Assembly: GCA_011051745.1 (NCBI GenBank)
Contig: DRKO01000277.1
Location: forward strand, 1 to 20,310
Direction: 5' to 3'
Source: Chloroflexota bacterium
Lineage (GTDB): Bacteria; Chloroflexota; Anaerolineae; Aggregatilineales; UBA3940
Length of the DNA stretch: 20,310 nt
The notes under the pieces are model-generated. The model did not search any database and was not told where the DNA came from. It saw nothing but the letters and a program-made list of their open reading frames with translations. Shown here one piece after another: positions 7,942 through 14,378 of this stretch. A program made the translations under genes and the position numbers. Every line of letters starts with the position of its first letter. The stretch's first letter is position 1.

Positions 7942-9471
7942 ATGAACGGGAACAGGGATCGGTTGTCAGAGAGACGCGCCCGCACAGCCCGACGGCTGGG
8001 CCTGATGGTGGGCGCTACGCTGATCGGGTTTGCGATAGCCACCGGCTTATTTCATGTCTTCAGTCCGTCCCCCGTGCCGGTGAGGGCTGCGCCGCCGCTT
8101 CAGGGGCCTTACTGCGGCGATGGCTACTGTGATACCGCTTATGAGGACGCCGAGAGCTGCCCCTACGACTGCGGCTACTGCGGCGACGGAACCTGCGGGG
8201 CAGGAGAAGATATCTACAAGTGCCCGGATGACTGCGATTACTGCGGCAACGAGTACTGCGGCCCTTATGAAAATTACGAAAGCTGCCCCTCCGACTGCCC
8301 TCTTGACTGCTCGATCTACGTCTGCGGAGATGGGGTCTGCGCGTGGAACGATTGCGAGGGGACGTGGAACTGCCCTGAAGATTGCGTCTGGTGCGGGGAT
8401 GGCATCTGTGCGGAGAGCGAGATAGGAACCTGTCCGGAGGACTGCCCGCCGGTGTGCGGGGACGGCATCTGTAGCGAGGATGAGAGTTCCCGCACCTGCC
8501 CGGCGGACTGCGGCCCCCCTCCCCCGACCTTCACGCCAACCTTTACCCTGACCCCCACGCTGACTTTCACGCCCACACCGACTTTCACACCCACGCCGCT
8601 CCCCGCCATCGGGCTGAGCGTCAGCAAAGACCCCAGCACGGCCTCCGTCGCCGCGCCGGGGGAGACGGTCACCTACACCGTCCGGATCACCAACGAGGGC
8701 GAGACGAGCATCACCATCAACTCGATTGAGGACGACATCCAGGGCGATCTGGGCACGGTGTCCGACAGCACATGCAGCACGCCGCAGACGCTCGCGCCGG
8801 GAGATAGCTACGCCTGCACCTTCACCGTCGAGATATCCGGCGAGGGCGGCGATAGCGTGACCGACACGGTCACGGTCACCGGCGAGGACGGGCTGGGGCG
8901 GACGGTCAGCGGGAGCGACTCGGCAACGGTGACGATCACCGGCGGCTCGCCCACGCCTACCCTGACGCCAACCCCCACGCCGGAGCCAGAAGCGACCGGC
9001 TGCCGCATCGTCCCTCTGGAGGAGATCGCCGAACCGGTCGCGGACGCCTTCGCCGGGCAGGCAAACGATTACAGAGCGCCCCTCTGGATGATCTGCGATG
9101 AGCCGCCGGAGGAAGTCTGCCTGCCGGTTGATCCCACCTTCGACCGCTCAGCCGATCTGTCCTTCTTCAAGCTGCTGGACTGCACCAGCGCGGGGGCCTG
9201 CACCGTCTTTGTCGCCACTTCGCTGGAGGACGACGAACTGTGCTTCTCCACCGCCGAGGGGGACGGTCAGCCGATCTGCGCGGAGGGATGCTCCTTCACG
9301 CTCCAGCGCGTGCAAAGCCGCCTCTCACGGGGCAACATGATCGCTCTGGGCATCATCGGGCTGTTGTTGCTCTTCCTGATCGCCCTCCTGATCCTCCTGC
9401 TGATGATGCGCCGACGGAGGGGAGAGGAAGAAGAGGCGGAGGAAATTGACGAGGAACTGACAACCACGTGA
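7942..9471 (+). CDS. Membrane-anchored surface protein with six cysteine repeats and a DUF11/CARDB-like domain
   Basis: A 509-residue protein of no named family. Basic N-terminus, then a signal-anchor or signal peptide (about 20-40). Six cysteine repeats of the form CGDGxC...E...CPxDC span residues 58-77, 80-98, 101-119, 128-148, 151-168 and 172-190. A Pro/Thr linker follows (191-221), then a beta-sandwich domain like DUF11/CARDB (about 222-334, with TVTYTVRITNEG), a second Thr-Pro linker (335-350), and a C-terminal outer domain with eight Cys (354-450). A membrane helix (466-489) precedes an arginine stop and an acidic cytoplasmic tail (EEEEAEEIDEEL). The ATG at 7942 follows an AGAGGAG-type site and is preferred over an upstream TTG. 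The stop overlaps a GTG of the FHA frame. The role is unknown. The architecture suits a surface adhesin or sensor. Confidence 0.8.
   Translation: MNGNRDRLSERRARTARRLGLMVGATLIGFAIATGLFHVFSPSPVPVRAAPPLQGPYCGDGYCDTAYEDAESCPYDCGYCGDGTCGAGEDIYKCPDDCDYCGNEYCGPYENYESCPSDCPLDCSIYVCGDGVCAWNDCEGTWNCPEDCVWCGDGICAESEIGTCPEDCPPVCGDGICSEDESSRTCPADCGPPPPTFTPTFTLTPTLTFTPTPTFTPTPLPAIGLSVSKDPSTASVAAPGETVTYTVRITNEGETSITINSIEDDIQGDLGTVSDSTCSTPQTLAPGDSYACTFTVEISGEGGDSVTDTVTVTGEDGLGRTVSGSDSATVTITGGSPTPTLTPTPTPEPEATGCRIVPLEEIAEPVADAFAGQANDYRAPLWMICDEPPEEVCLPVDPTFDRSADLSFFKLLDCTSAGACTVFVATSLEDDELCFSTAEGDGQPICAEGCSFTLQRVQSRLSRGNMIALGIIGLLLLFLIALLILLLMMRRRRGEEEEAEEIDEELTTT
8113..8511 (+). repeat. Six in-frame CGDGxC...CPxDC coding repeats
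   Basis: Repeat units of about 18-23 residues, each with four Cys in the spacing C-x4-C-x(7-10)-C-x3-C. The Asp-Gly after the first Cys is kept in five units (the third has Asn-Glu), an acidic residue is usual in mid-unit, and CPxDC closes each unit. Units 3 and 4 are separated by extra residues with an unpaired-looking Cys (C123), and unit 4 has an additional Cys (C138). DNA-level identity is low, so the copies are old rather than a recent slippage array. Confidence 0.85.
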
Positions 9472-9539
9472 GCAGATTCCGCCGGAGCGAGGGATCGGCC
9501 CCCGCTCCGGCGGTGGAGAGCGTCAGAGGAGCAAGACAG

Positions 9540-10097
9540 ATGAGCAGCGATGCCACACTACCCGGCCTGAGACGCCCACTCCGCCCGCGTCTGGCAACCC
9601 TCAGCGGCCCGCGAGCGGGCGAGGCGTTCGAACTGACCGAAGCGGTGATCACAATCGGGCGAGCCCCGGATAACACAATCGCGATCCCGGAGGATGGCCG
9701 CCTCTCGCGCTACCACGCCCGCTTTGAGGTGCGGGCCGATGGCCTGTGGGTCACCGATCTGGGGAGCACCAACGGGACTCTCATCAACGGGGCCATGATC
9801 AGCGGCCCGCGCCGTCTGGAGGACGGCGATAAGGTGCAGACGGGGGACACGATCTTCACCGTCACCCTTTCCGTGCCGGAGCCCGCCGCAGAGGCGAACA
9901 CCCACGCAGCGGGCACGACACTTGTAAGCCGGGCCGCCAGACGAACCGGATCGCCGGAGCAACCGCCCGGCCCGCCGCCCCCACGCCGGAAGAAACGGAG
10001 CACAAAGGCCCTCGATGCCGCGATTGCGGTGGTCGTGATCCTGATCCTCGTCCTGCTGATGGCGGCGGCCTACATCCTCCTGCCGGCGTTTCTATAG
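9540..10097 (+). CDS. FHA-domain protein with C-terminal membrane anchor
   Basis: A 185-residue protein with a forkhead-associated domain at about residues 17-112. The phosphothreonine-binding residues are intact: IGR (39-41), SRYH (56-59) and STNGT (76-80). A Pro/Arg/Lys linker (about 135-157) leads to one C-terminal membrane helix (158-183), so the FHA domain faces the cytoplasm. The ATG at 9540 has AGAGGAG with an 8-base spacer. An alternative GTG at 9468 overlaps the previous stop (GTGA) and would add 24 low-complexity residues. Either way it forms an operon with the cysteine-repeat protein and may read phosphorylation of a Ser/Thr kinase target near it. No kinase gene is in the window. 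Confidence 0.9.
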   Translation: MSSDATLPGLRRPLRPRLATLSGPRAGEAFELTEAVITIGRAPDNTIAIPEDGRLSRYHARFEVRADGLWVTDLGSTNGTLINGAMISGPRRLEDGDKVQTGDTIFTVTLSVPEPAAEANTHAAGTTLVSRAARRTGSPEQPPGPPPPRRKKRSTKALDAAIAVVVILILVLLMAAAYILLPAFL

Positions 10098-10694
10098 GAG
10101 CGCGGGGGTCACCAGCTTGCGCCCCAGCGGGATCACGAGCAGGCCGATCTCGACCAGCAACGAGGCTCCGCCGCTGATCAGGCGGGCCAGCCAGCGCACC
10201 AGCGCTTCAAGCAGGGCACGCGGCCCGATGGCCCGCCCGACCGCCTGCCCGATCCCTTCGAGCAGCAGCGCCCGGTGATGGCTCCACAGATAGCGCCATA
10301 GCTCGCGGACGGCCTCGCCGACGGCCAGCGGATCGCCTGCCAGCGTGAACTCCCCCACCACCCGAACGCGGGCGCGGAACTCCACATCCTCCCACAGCCG
10401 GAGCACTACCGGCCTGAGCGCCTGATAGCCTCTGCGCCCCAGCCGAAAGCCGGTGATCAGGGCGATCAATCCGGCCAGCAGCTCGATGGTAAAGTCAATC
10501 CAGCCCAGCGCGTCGTGGCTGCGGGCGGTGAAGAGGACAAGGGGCGGCAACCCACGCACCACCAGACGATAACGTCCGGCCCGCCGCCGGATGCGCGGCA
10601 GGCGAACGGTCAGCCGGTAGGCCCGCACGTCATATCCGGCCCCCGCCAGACGGGGGAATCCCCCTCGCCAGCGTCTCCCCCTGAGAGAAATCAT
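10092..10694 (-). CDS. Unrecognised protein, probably membrane-associated
   Basis: A 200-residue open frame that I cannot assign. The first 45 residues are very basic and Arg-rich (LRGRRWRGGF, RLPRIRRRAGRYR). A hydrophobic segment at about 64-84 (GWIDFTIELLAGLIALITGF) and another near 175-190 could cross or lie on the membrane. The middle (97-140) looks helical and amphipathic. The ATG at 10694 is chosen because GGGAAGGGA lies just upstream and a TATACC -10 candidate fits. A longer TTG start (10745) has no ribosome-binding site. Its TAG and the TAG of the convergent FHA gene share one CTATAG. Codon use agrees with its neighbours, but the high GC content makes spurious frames common here. Confidence 0.62.
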   Translation of the reverse strand: MISLRGRRWRGGFPRLAGAGYDVRAYRLTVRLPRIRRRAGRYRLVVRGLPPLVLFTARSHDALGWIDFTIELLAGLIALITGFRLGRRGYQALRPVVLRLWEDVEFRARVRVVGEFTLAGDPLAVGEAVRELWRYLWSHHRALLLEGIGQAVGRAIGPRALLEALVRWLARLISGGASLLVEIGLLVIPLGRKLVTPALL

Positions 10695-10720
10695 GTCCCT
10701 TCCCGAAAATCTCCAAAAAC

Positions 10721-10729
10721 TGGTATACT
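10721..10729 (+). promoter_or_regulatory. Extended -10 element TGG-TATACT, nearly symmetric
   Basis: TGG plus TATACT (hexamer 10724-10729) would drive rightward transcription toward the permease. The core GTATAC is self-complementary, so the minus strand offers TATACC at about the right place to serve the leftward gene at 10694. No good -35 was found on either strand. Confidence 0.38.
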
Positions 10730-10770
10730 TCACTCGCTCCTGCAAAGAGCATACTGTGGCACATTACGAA

Positions 10771-10807
10771 GTAAGCCCTTCATCTTAAGCTTACTGTAAG
10801 GGCTCAC
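10771..10807. promoter_or_regulatory. Inverted repeat upstream of the permease -10 (possible operator)
   Basis: GTAAGCCCTT (10771-10780) and AAGGGCTCAC (10798-10807) pair over ten positions with one mismatch. The 17-base centre contains the palindrome TAAGCTTA (10786-10793). The dyad ends 14 bases before a perfect TATAAT, covering the place of the -35, as an operator would. Confidence 0.42.
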
Positions 10808-10821
10808 GGGAAACTTGAGGC

Positions 10822-10827
10822 TATAAT
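10822..10827 (+). promoter_or_regulatory. Consensus -10 TATAAT for the permease gene
   Basis: A perfect TATAAT, the only one noticed in the intergenic regions. The -35 position (around 10799-10804) has no consensus match and is occupied by the right arm of the inverted repeat, suggesting activator dependence or repression. RNA would start near 10834, about 150 bases before the start codon. Confidence 0.5.
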
Positions 10828-10876
10828 ACAGCAAATCAGTCCCTGTTCATAAACCGAGCGGCTATTCTCAGGCCGT

Positions 10877-10907
10877 GCCAGGAAGGGCCTTCGTGGCTCA
10901 TTTTTTT
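10877..10907 (+). terminator. Terminator-like hairpin with T7 inside the permease leader
   Basis: GCCA/TGGC (10877-10880 with 10894-10897) plus GAAG/CTTC (10882-10885 with 10889-10892), separated by one G-G mismatch, with a three-base loop. TCA and seven T (10901-10907) follow. It lies downstream of the TATAAT and 75 bases before the GTG start, so it would act as an attenuator rather than an end-of-gene terminator. Confidence 0.5.
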
Positions 10908-10982
10908 GCGCAGAGAGTCAGAGAATGAGACCGGATATCGCCGGGCCGCTCGTCAAATGAGCTGAGGGTGGAGGAGAAACCA

Positions 10983-13391
10983 GTGGCAAACGCACAACAT
11001 CCGGGGGGCGGGTCCGGCGTGGAGGTCACTCTGAGCCGCGACCTGAGGCTCTTCGATGTGATGATGATCGGCATCGGGGCCATGATCGGGGCCGGTATCT
11101 TCGTGCTGACCGGTATCGCAGCAGGGCAGGCCGGTCCGGCGCTGGTGCTGGCTTTCCTGCTGAACGGCATCGTCACCAGCTTCACGGCGATGAGCTACGC
11201 CGAGCTTGGCTCAGCCTTCCCCGAAGCGGGCGGGGGCTACCTGTGGGTGAAAGAAGCGCTGGGCGGGGCACAGGGTTTCCTTTCCGGCTGGATGAGCTGG
11301 TTCGCCCACGCGGTCGCGGGCAGCCTGTACGCGCTCGCCTTCGGGGCCTTTATGGTCGAGCTGTGGACGAACGTCCTGGGGCTTCCCATCATCACCACGA
11401 CGGTGCTCGGCTTCAGCGGGCACGAGTTCACCCGCCTGCTCTTCATGACCGCCATCGCGGGGACTTTCACCTACATCAACTTTCTGGGGGCCTCCGAAAC
11501 GGGCCTGATCGGCAACGTCATCACGACGACAAAGGTCGTCATCCTGCTGGTGTTCGTGGCCTTCGGGCTGGGCGCGATGTTCGGCGACCCCAACTGGAAG
11601 GCGCTTTACACCACCAACTTCATGCCCAACGGCCTTTCCGGCGTCCTGACGGCCATGGGCCTGACCTTCATCGCCTTTGAGGGGTACGAGATCATCGCCC
11701 AGAGCGGCGAGGAAGTGATCGATCCCAAGCGCAACATCCCCCGCGCGATCTTCGGGGCCATCATCGTGGTTGTGATCATCTACGTGCTGGTGGCCTTCAC
11801 CGCGATCGGCGCGACCCGCGTACCGCCTGAGTACGGGGATATCCCCGTCTGGGAGTACCTGAGCATCGAGAAGGAAACGGCCATCGTCCGGGCGGCGGAA
11901 CAGATCATCGGACACCTCGGCGGGCTGCTGATTCTGGTCAGCGCACTGGCGAGCACGATGTCCGCTCTGAACGCTACCACCTACTCTTCGGCGCGGGTGT
12001 CCTTCGCCATGGGGCGGGCCAGCAATCTGCCCAAGCTGTTCAGCGAGATACACCCCCGGCGGCACACCCCGATGTGGGCGGTGGTCTTCTCCGGAATCCT
12101 GATCGTCGTGATGGCCTGGGCGCTCCCCATCGAAGGGGTGGCGGCAGCAGCCGACATCATGTTCCTGTTCCTGTTTATTCAGGTGAACACCGCCGTTATG
12201 ATCCTGCGCCACAAGATGCCGGAGCTGGAGCGGGGCTTCACGATCCCCGGCTTCCCGATCGTCCCCGTGATCGGCATCCTGAGCCAGGTCGCACTGCTGG
12301 TCTTCCTGTTCCAGTATGAGGCCAGCGCCTTCGCCAGCGCCATCGGCTGGATCATCGGCGGGCTGCTGCTGTACTTCATCGTCTTCTCACGCATCGAGGA
12401 GCGGGAGAAGCCCGCCGAGGTCATTCTGGAGGAAGTGCTGGTCTCCGCCGATTACTCGGTGATGGTTCCGGTCGCCACTCAGGAGCAGGCCCGCATTCTG
12501 GGCAAGATCGGCGCGATCATCGCGAAGGATCACGGCGGGGAGGTGCTGGCCCTGTACGTGGCCCGCGTCCCGCCCCAGTTGACGCTGAGCGACGGGCGAT
12601 ACCTGCTGAAGGAGGGTCGCCCCTATCTGGAGACGGTGATCCAGCAGGCCAAGCAGTATGACGTGCCGGTCCACACCATGATCCGGCTGGGGCGCAACGT
12701 CGCCGAGTCGATCCGAAAAACGGCCATCGAGAACGCCAGCGATCTGATCGTGCTGGGCTGGCCGGGCTACACCACCAGCACCGGACGGCTGTTCGGGAGC
12801 GTGATCGATCCGGTGATAGACGACCCGCCGACCGATATTGCAATCGTGCGTTACCGCCGCCAGCGCCCGCTCCGCACAGTGCTTGTGCCGGTTTCCGCCG
12901 GCCCGAACAGCCGCCGGGCGGTCAATCTGGCGGTGAGCATGGCCCGCCAGGCCGAGGAAGGCCCGGCCCGTGTGGACGTGATGACGGTCATCCCCCACGA
13001 CTGCCCGCGCAACATCCGCATTCGCGCCCGACAGGCGATCAACTCGGCCATCGAGGGCAGCCGGGATTACGAGCATCTGGAGATGCTGCTGGTCGAGGGG
13101 CACGACATCGTGACCGCCATTCTGGAGAAGTCCAGAGAGTACGATCTGGTGGTGATGGGCTCCACCGAGGAGCCGCTCTTCCGGAACCTCCTCACGGGCA
13201 GCATTCCGGCCAGAGTCGCCAAACTGGCGGAGGTGACGGTCATCATCGTGAAGCGGCGGAGCGGGATCATCCGCTCGATGCTGCGCCAGACGGTGCTGGC
13301 CCCCAGCACCGGCATCGGCGCGGACGGCAGACGCCTTCCAGAGGCAGAGGCCCTGCAGGCTCCGCCTCCCCCTCTGGAGCCGGAGGGCTGA
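10983..13391 (+). CDS. APC-family permease with two C-terminal UspA domains
   Basis: An 802-residue fusion. Residues about 20-475 form an APC-superfamily transporter with roughly twelve membrane helices. The first helix has GIGAMIGAGIFVLTG, the unwound substrate-binding segment, followed by the AELGSAFPEAGGGYLW signature. Residues about 488-625 and 628-758 are two universal stress protein domains in the cytoplasm. The first keeps the ATP-binding pattern G-x2-G-x9-GS (residues 592-606). The second has Glu in place of the second Gly (726-740). This architecture is known for amino-acid or cation permeases whose Usp domains sense nucleotides, and the substrate is not predictable. The GTG at 10983 follows GGAGGAG with a 6-base spacer. 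A GTG five codons upstream is less likely. Transcription ends at the terminator at 13426-13454. Confidence 0.92.
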   Translation: MANAQHPGGGSGVEVTLSRDLRLFDVMMIGIGAMIGAGIFVLTGIAAGQAGPALVLAFLLNGIVTSFTAMSYAELGSAFPEAGGGYLWVKEALGGAQGFLSGWMSWFAHAVAGSLYALAFGAFMVELWTNVLGLPIITTTVLGFSGHEFTRLLFMTAIAGTFTYINFLGASETGLIGNVITTTKVVILLVFVAFGLGAMFGDPNWKALYTTNFMPNGLSGVLTAMGLTFIAFEGYEIIAQSGEEVIDPKRNIPRAIFGAIIVVVIIYVLVAFTAIGATRVPPEYGDIPVWEYLSIEKETAIVRAAEQIIGHLGGLLILVSALASTMSALNATTYSSARVSFAMGRASNLPKLFSEIHPRRHTPMWAVVFSGILIVVMAWALPIEGVAAAADIMFLFLFIQVNTAVMILRHKMPELERGFTIPGFPIVPVIGILSQVALLVFLFQYEASAFASAIGWIIGGLLLYFIVFSRIEEREKPAEVILEEVLVSADYSVMVPVATQEQARILGKIGAIIAKDHGGEVLALYVARVPPQLTLSDGRYLLKEGRPYLETVIQQAKQYDVPVHTMIRLGRNVAESIRKTAIENASDLIVLGWPGYTTSTGRLFGSVIDPVIDDPPTDIAIVRYRRQRPLRTVLVPVSAGPNSRRAVNLAVSMARQAEEGPARVDVMTVIPHDCPRNIRIRARQAINSAIEGSRDYEHLEMLLVEGHDIVTAILEKSREYDLVVMGSTEEPLFRNLLTGSIPARVAKLAEVTVIIVKRRSGIIRSMLRQTVLAPSTGIGADGRRLPEAEALQAPPPPLEPEG

Positions 13392-13425
13392 GCCGCAGCG
13401 GAGCTTTAAACGGCCAGAGTCGCAG

Positions 13426-13454
13426 GCGCGGAGGGGGTTCCCCTCCGCGCTTTT
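13426..13454 (+). terminator. Intrinsic terminator of the permease gene
   Basis: GCGCGGAGGGG (13426-13436) pairs perfectly over 11 bases with CCCCTCCGCGC (13440-13450) around a three-base loop, followed by TTTT. Confidence 0.88.
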
Positions 13455-13474
13455 CGAAAAAGTCTAGACAAATA

Positions 13475-13491
13475 TTACATCCCCGTTACAT
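13475..13491 (+). promoter_or_regulatory. 11-base-phased direct repeat TTACAT (possible response-regulator site)
   Basis: TTACAT at 13475-13480 and again at 13486-13491, joined by CCCCG. A start-to-start distance of one helical turn just upstream of a -35 is the geometry used by OmpR/PhoB-family activators. Only the spacing is seen here. The regulator is inferred. Confidence 0.38.
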
Positions 13492-13504
13492 TCGTCCTCA
13501 GGCC

Positions 13505-13532
13505 CTGACTACATCATCCAGTTTGTGATAAT
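13505..13532 (+). promoter_or_regulatory. Promoter of the soluble FHA gene
   Basis: CTGACT (13505-13510), a 16-base spacer and GATAAT (13527-13532) with TGT directly before it, giving an extended -10. The leader to the start codon is about 55 bases. Confidence 0.6.
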
Positions 13533-13591
13533 CTACAGGCAAAGGGGATTGACGGAAAACCAGCCAGGGTAAGCAAGGATAGGGATAGAAG

Positions 13592-14122
13592 GTGGAGATT
13601 GTGAGTCAAGAGAAATCAAAGGGGACCGGCTTCCTGGGCTATCAGAGACCGGGAACGGCTTCTTTTCTGGGTATGCCGTCTGCACAGGCTTCTTACGAAA
13701 CAAAGATCGAGTATCGCGTCGTGCCCGCCGATCCGGCCCGGCACGACCGGCTGAAACCGGGTACGCGCCCCTGGCGCATCATCCTGACGCCTCTGGGCGC
13801 AACTGCCCAGCCGATTGCGCTGGAGATACACGGTGACGTGGTGCTCGGCTCCAACAACGAGCTCGACCCGGACCTGGACGTTAATCTGGCGCACTGGCGG
13901 GGCTATTCATACGGGGTGAGCCGCCGCCATGTGATGATCCGGCCCAGCCCTCATAAACTGTTTATCCTCGACCTGCGCAGCACCAACGGAACGCACATCA
14001 ACGGCCTGCCTCTGGGGGTGGGATGGGCTTATGCCCTTCAGGATGGCGACCTGATCACCCTGGGGCGGCTACAGATGCGCGTGCGCCTGATCCAGAGCCC
14101 GGAAACAGCCGTACACCGATAA
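13592..14122 (+). CDS. Soluble FHA-domain protein
   Basis: A 176-residue protein with no membrane helix. Residues 1-60 are unassigned and polar. The FHA domain covers about 62-168: VLGSNNE (84-90) takes the place of the usual GR, and GVSRRH (108-113) and STNGTHINGL (130-139) carry the phosphothreonine-binding Ser, Arg, His and Asn. It would bind phosphothreonine peptides in Ser/Thr kinase signalling. The partner is unknown. Starts: GTG 13592 follows a GGATAG stretch and GTG 13601 follows GGTGGAG at short spacing, so the N-terminus is uncertain by three residues. It is a single gene with its own promoter and a terminator-like hairpin after it. It is the second FHA gene within 4 kb. Confidence 0.88.
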   Translation: MEIVSQEKSKGTGFLGYQRPGTASFLGMPSAQASYETKIEYRVVPADPARHDRLKPGTRPWRIILTPLGATAQPIALEIHGDVVLGSNNELDPDLDVNLAHWRGYSYGVSRRHVMIRPSPHKLFILDLRSTNGTHINGLPLGVGWAYALQDGDLITLGRLQMRVRLIQSPETAVHR

Positions 14123-14152
14123 ACGTCCCCCTCCCATCCAGACCCTCTGAGC

Positions 14153-14187
14153 CCCGGCACGCTGACCCCGAAAGTCCGCGTGCCGGG
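14153..14187 (+). terminator. Hairpin after the soluble FHA gene
   Basis: CCCGGCACGC (14153-14162) pairs perfectly with GCGTGCCGGG (14178-14187) around a 15-base loop. Only a short TTT follows (14192-14194), so termination may be partial. Confidence 0.45.
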
Positions 14188-14210
14188 CGCGTTTCTGCCC
14201 CTGATTTCCC

Positions 14211-14240
14211 TTACCCATGCCCCCCGGCCTGCGTTATACT
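14211..14240 (+). promoter_or_regulatory. Candidate promoter of the aldolase gene
   Basis: TTACCC (14211-14216), an 18-base spacer and TATACT (14235-14240). The resulting leader of about 130 bases contains small stem-loops: CTCAC/GTGAG (14262-14274), CCCG/CGGG shortly after, and CTTC/GAAG near 14302-14314 followed by TTTTT. Confidence 0.45.
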
Positions 14241-14378
14241 TAGAACTGAACGAAGTCTTTACTCACACGGTGAGCCTTCCCGGAGAGACGGGAGAGGCCA
14301 CCTTCAGCCCGAAGAAGTTTTTGACGAAGCAGACGAGCAGCCTGTACGCTCTCAGAGAATTGGGGAGGTAACCCATCC

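Noticed and set aside
8521..8600. Repetitive ACGCC/ACC sequence resembling a tandem or CRISPR-like array
   Set aside because: It encodes the Thr-Pro linker of the surface protein in frame. Units are short and irregular with no spacers.
10828..10982. Possible ydaO (c-di-AMP) or other known riboswitch before the permease
   Set aside because: The conserved core sequences of ydaO and the other classes I can recall are not present. Reported only as an unassigned attenuator-like leader.
14180..14371. 63-codon frame in the aldolase leader
   Set aside because: It overlaps the -10 and hairpins, has no ribosome-binding site and no recognisable content. Better read as untranslated leader.
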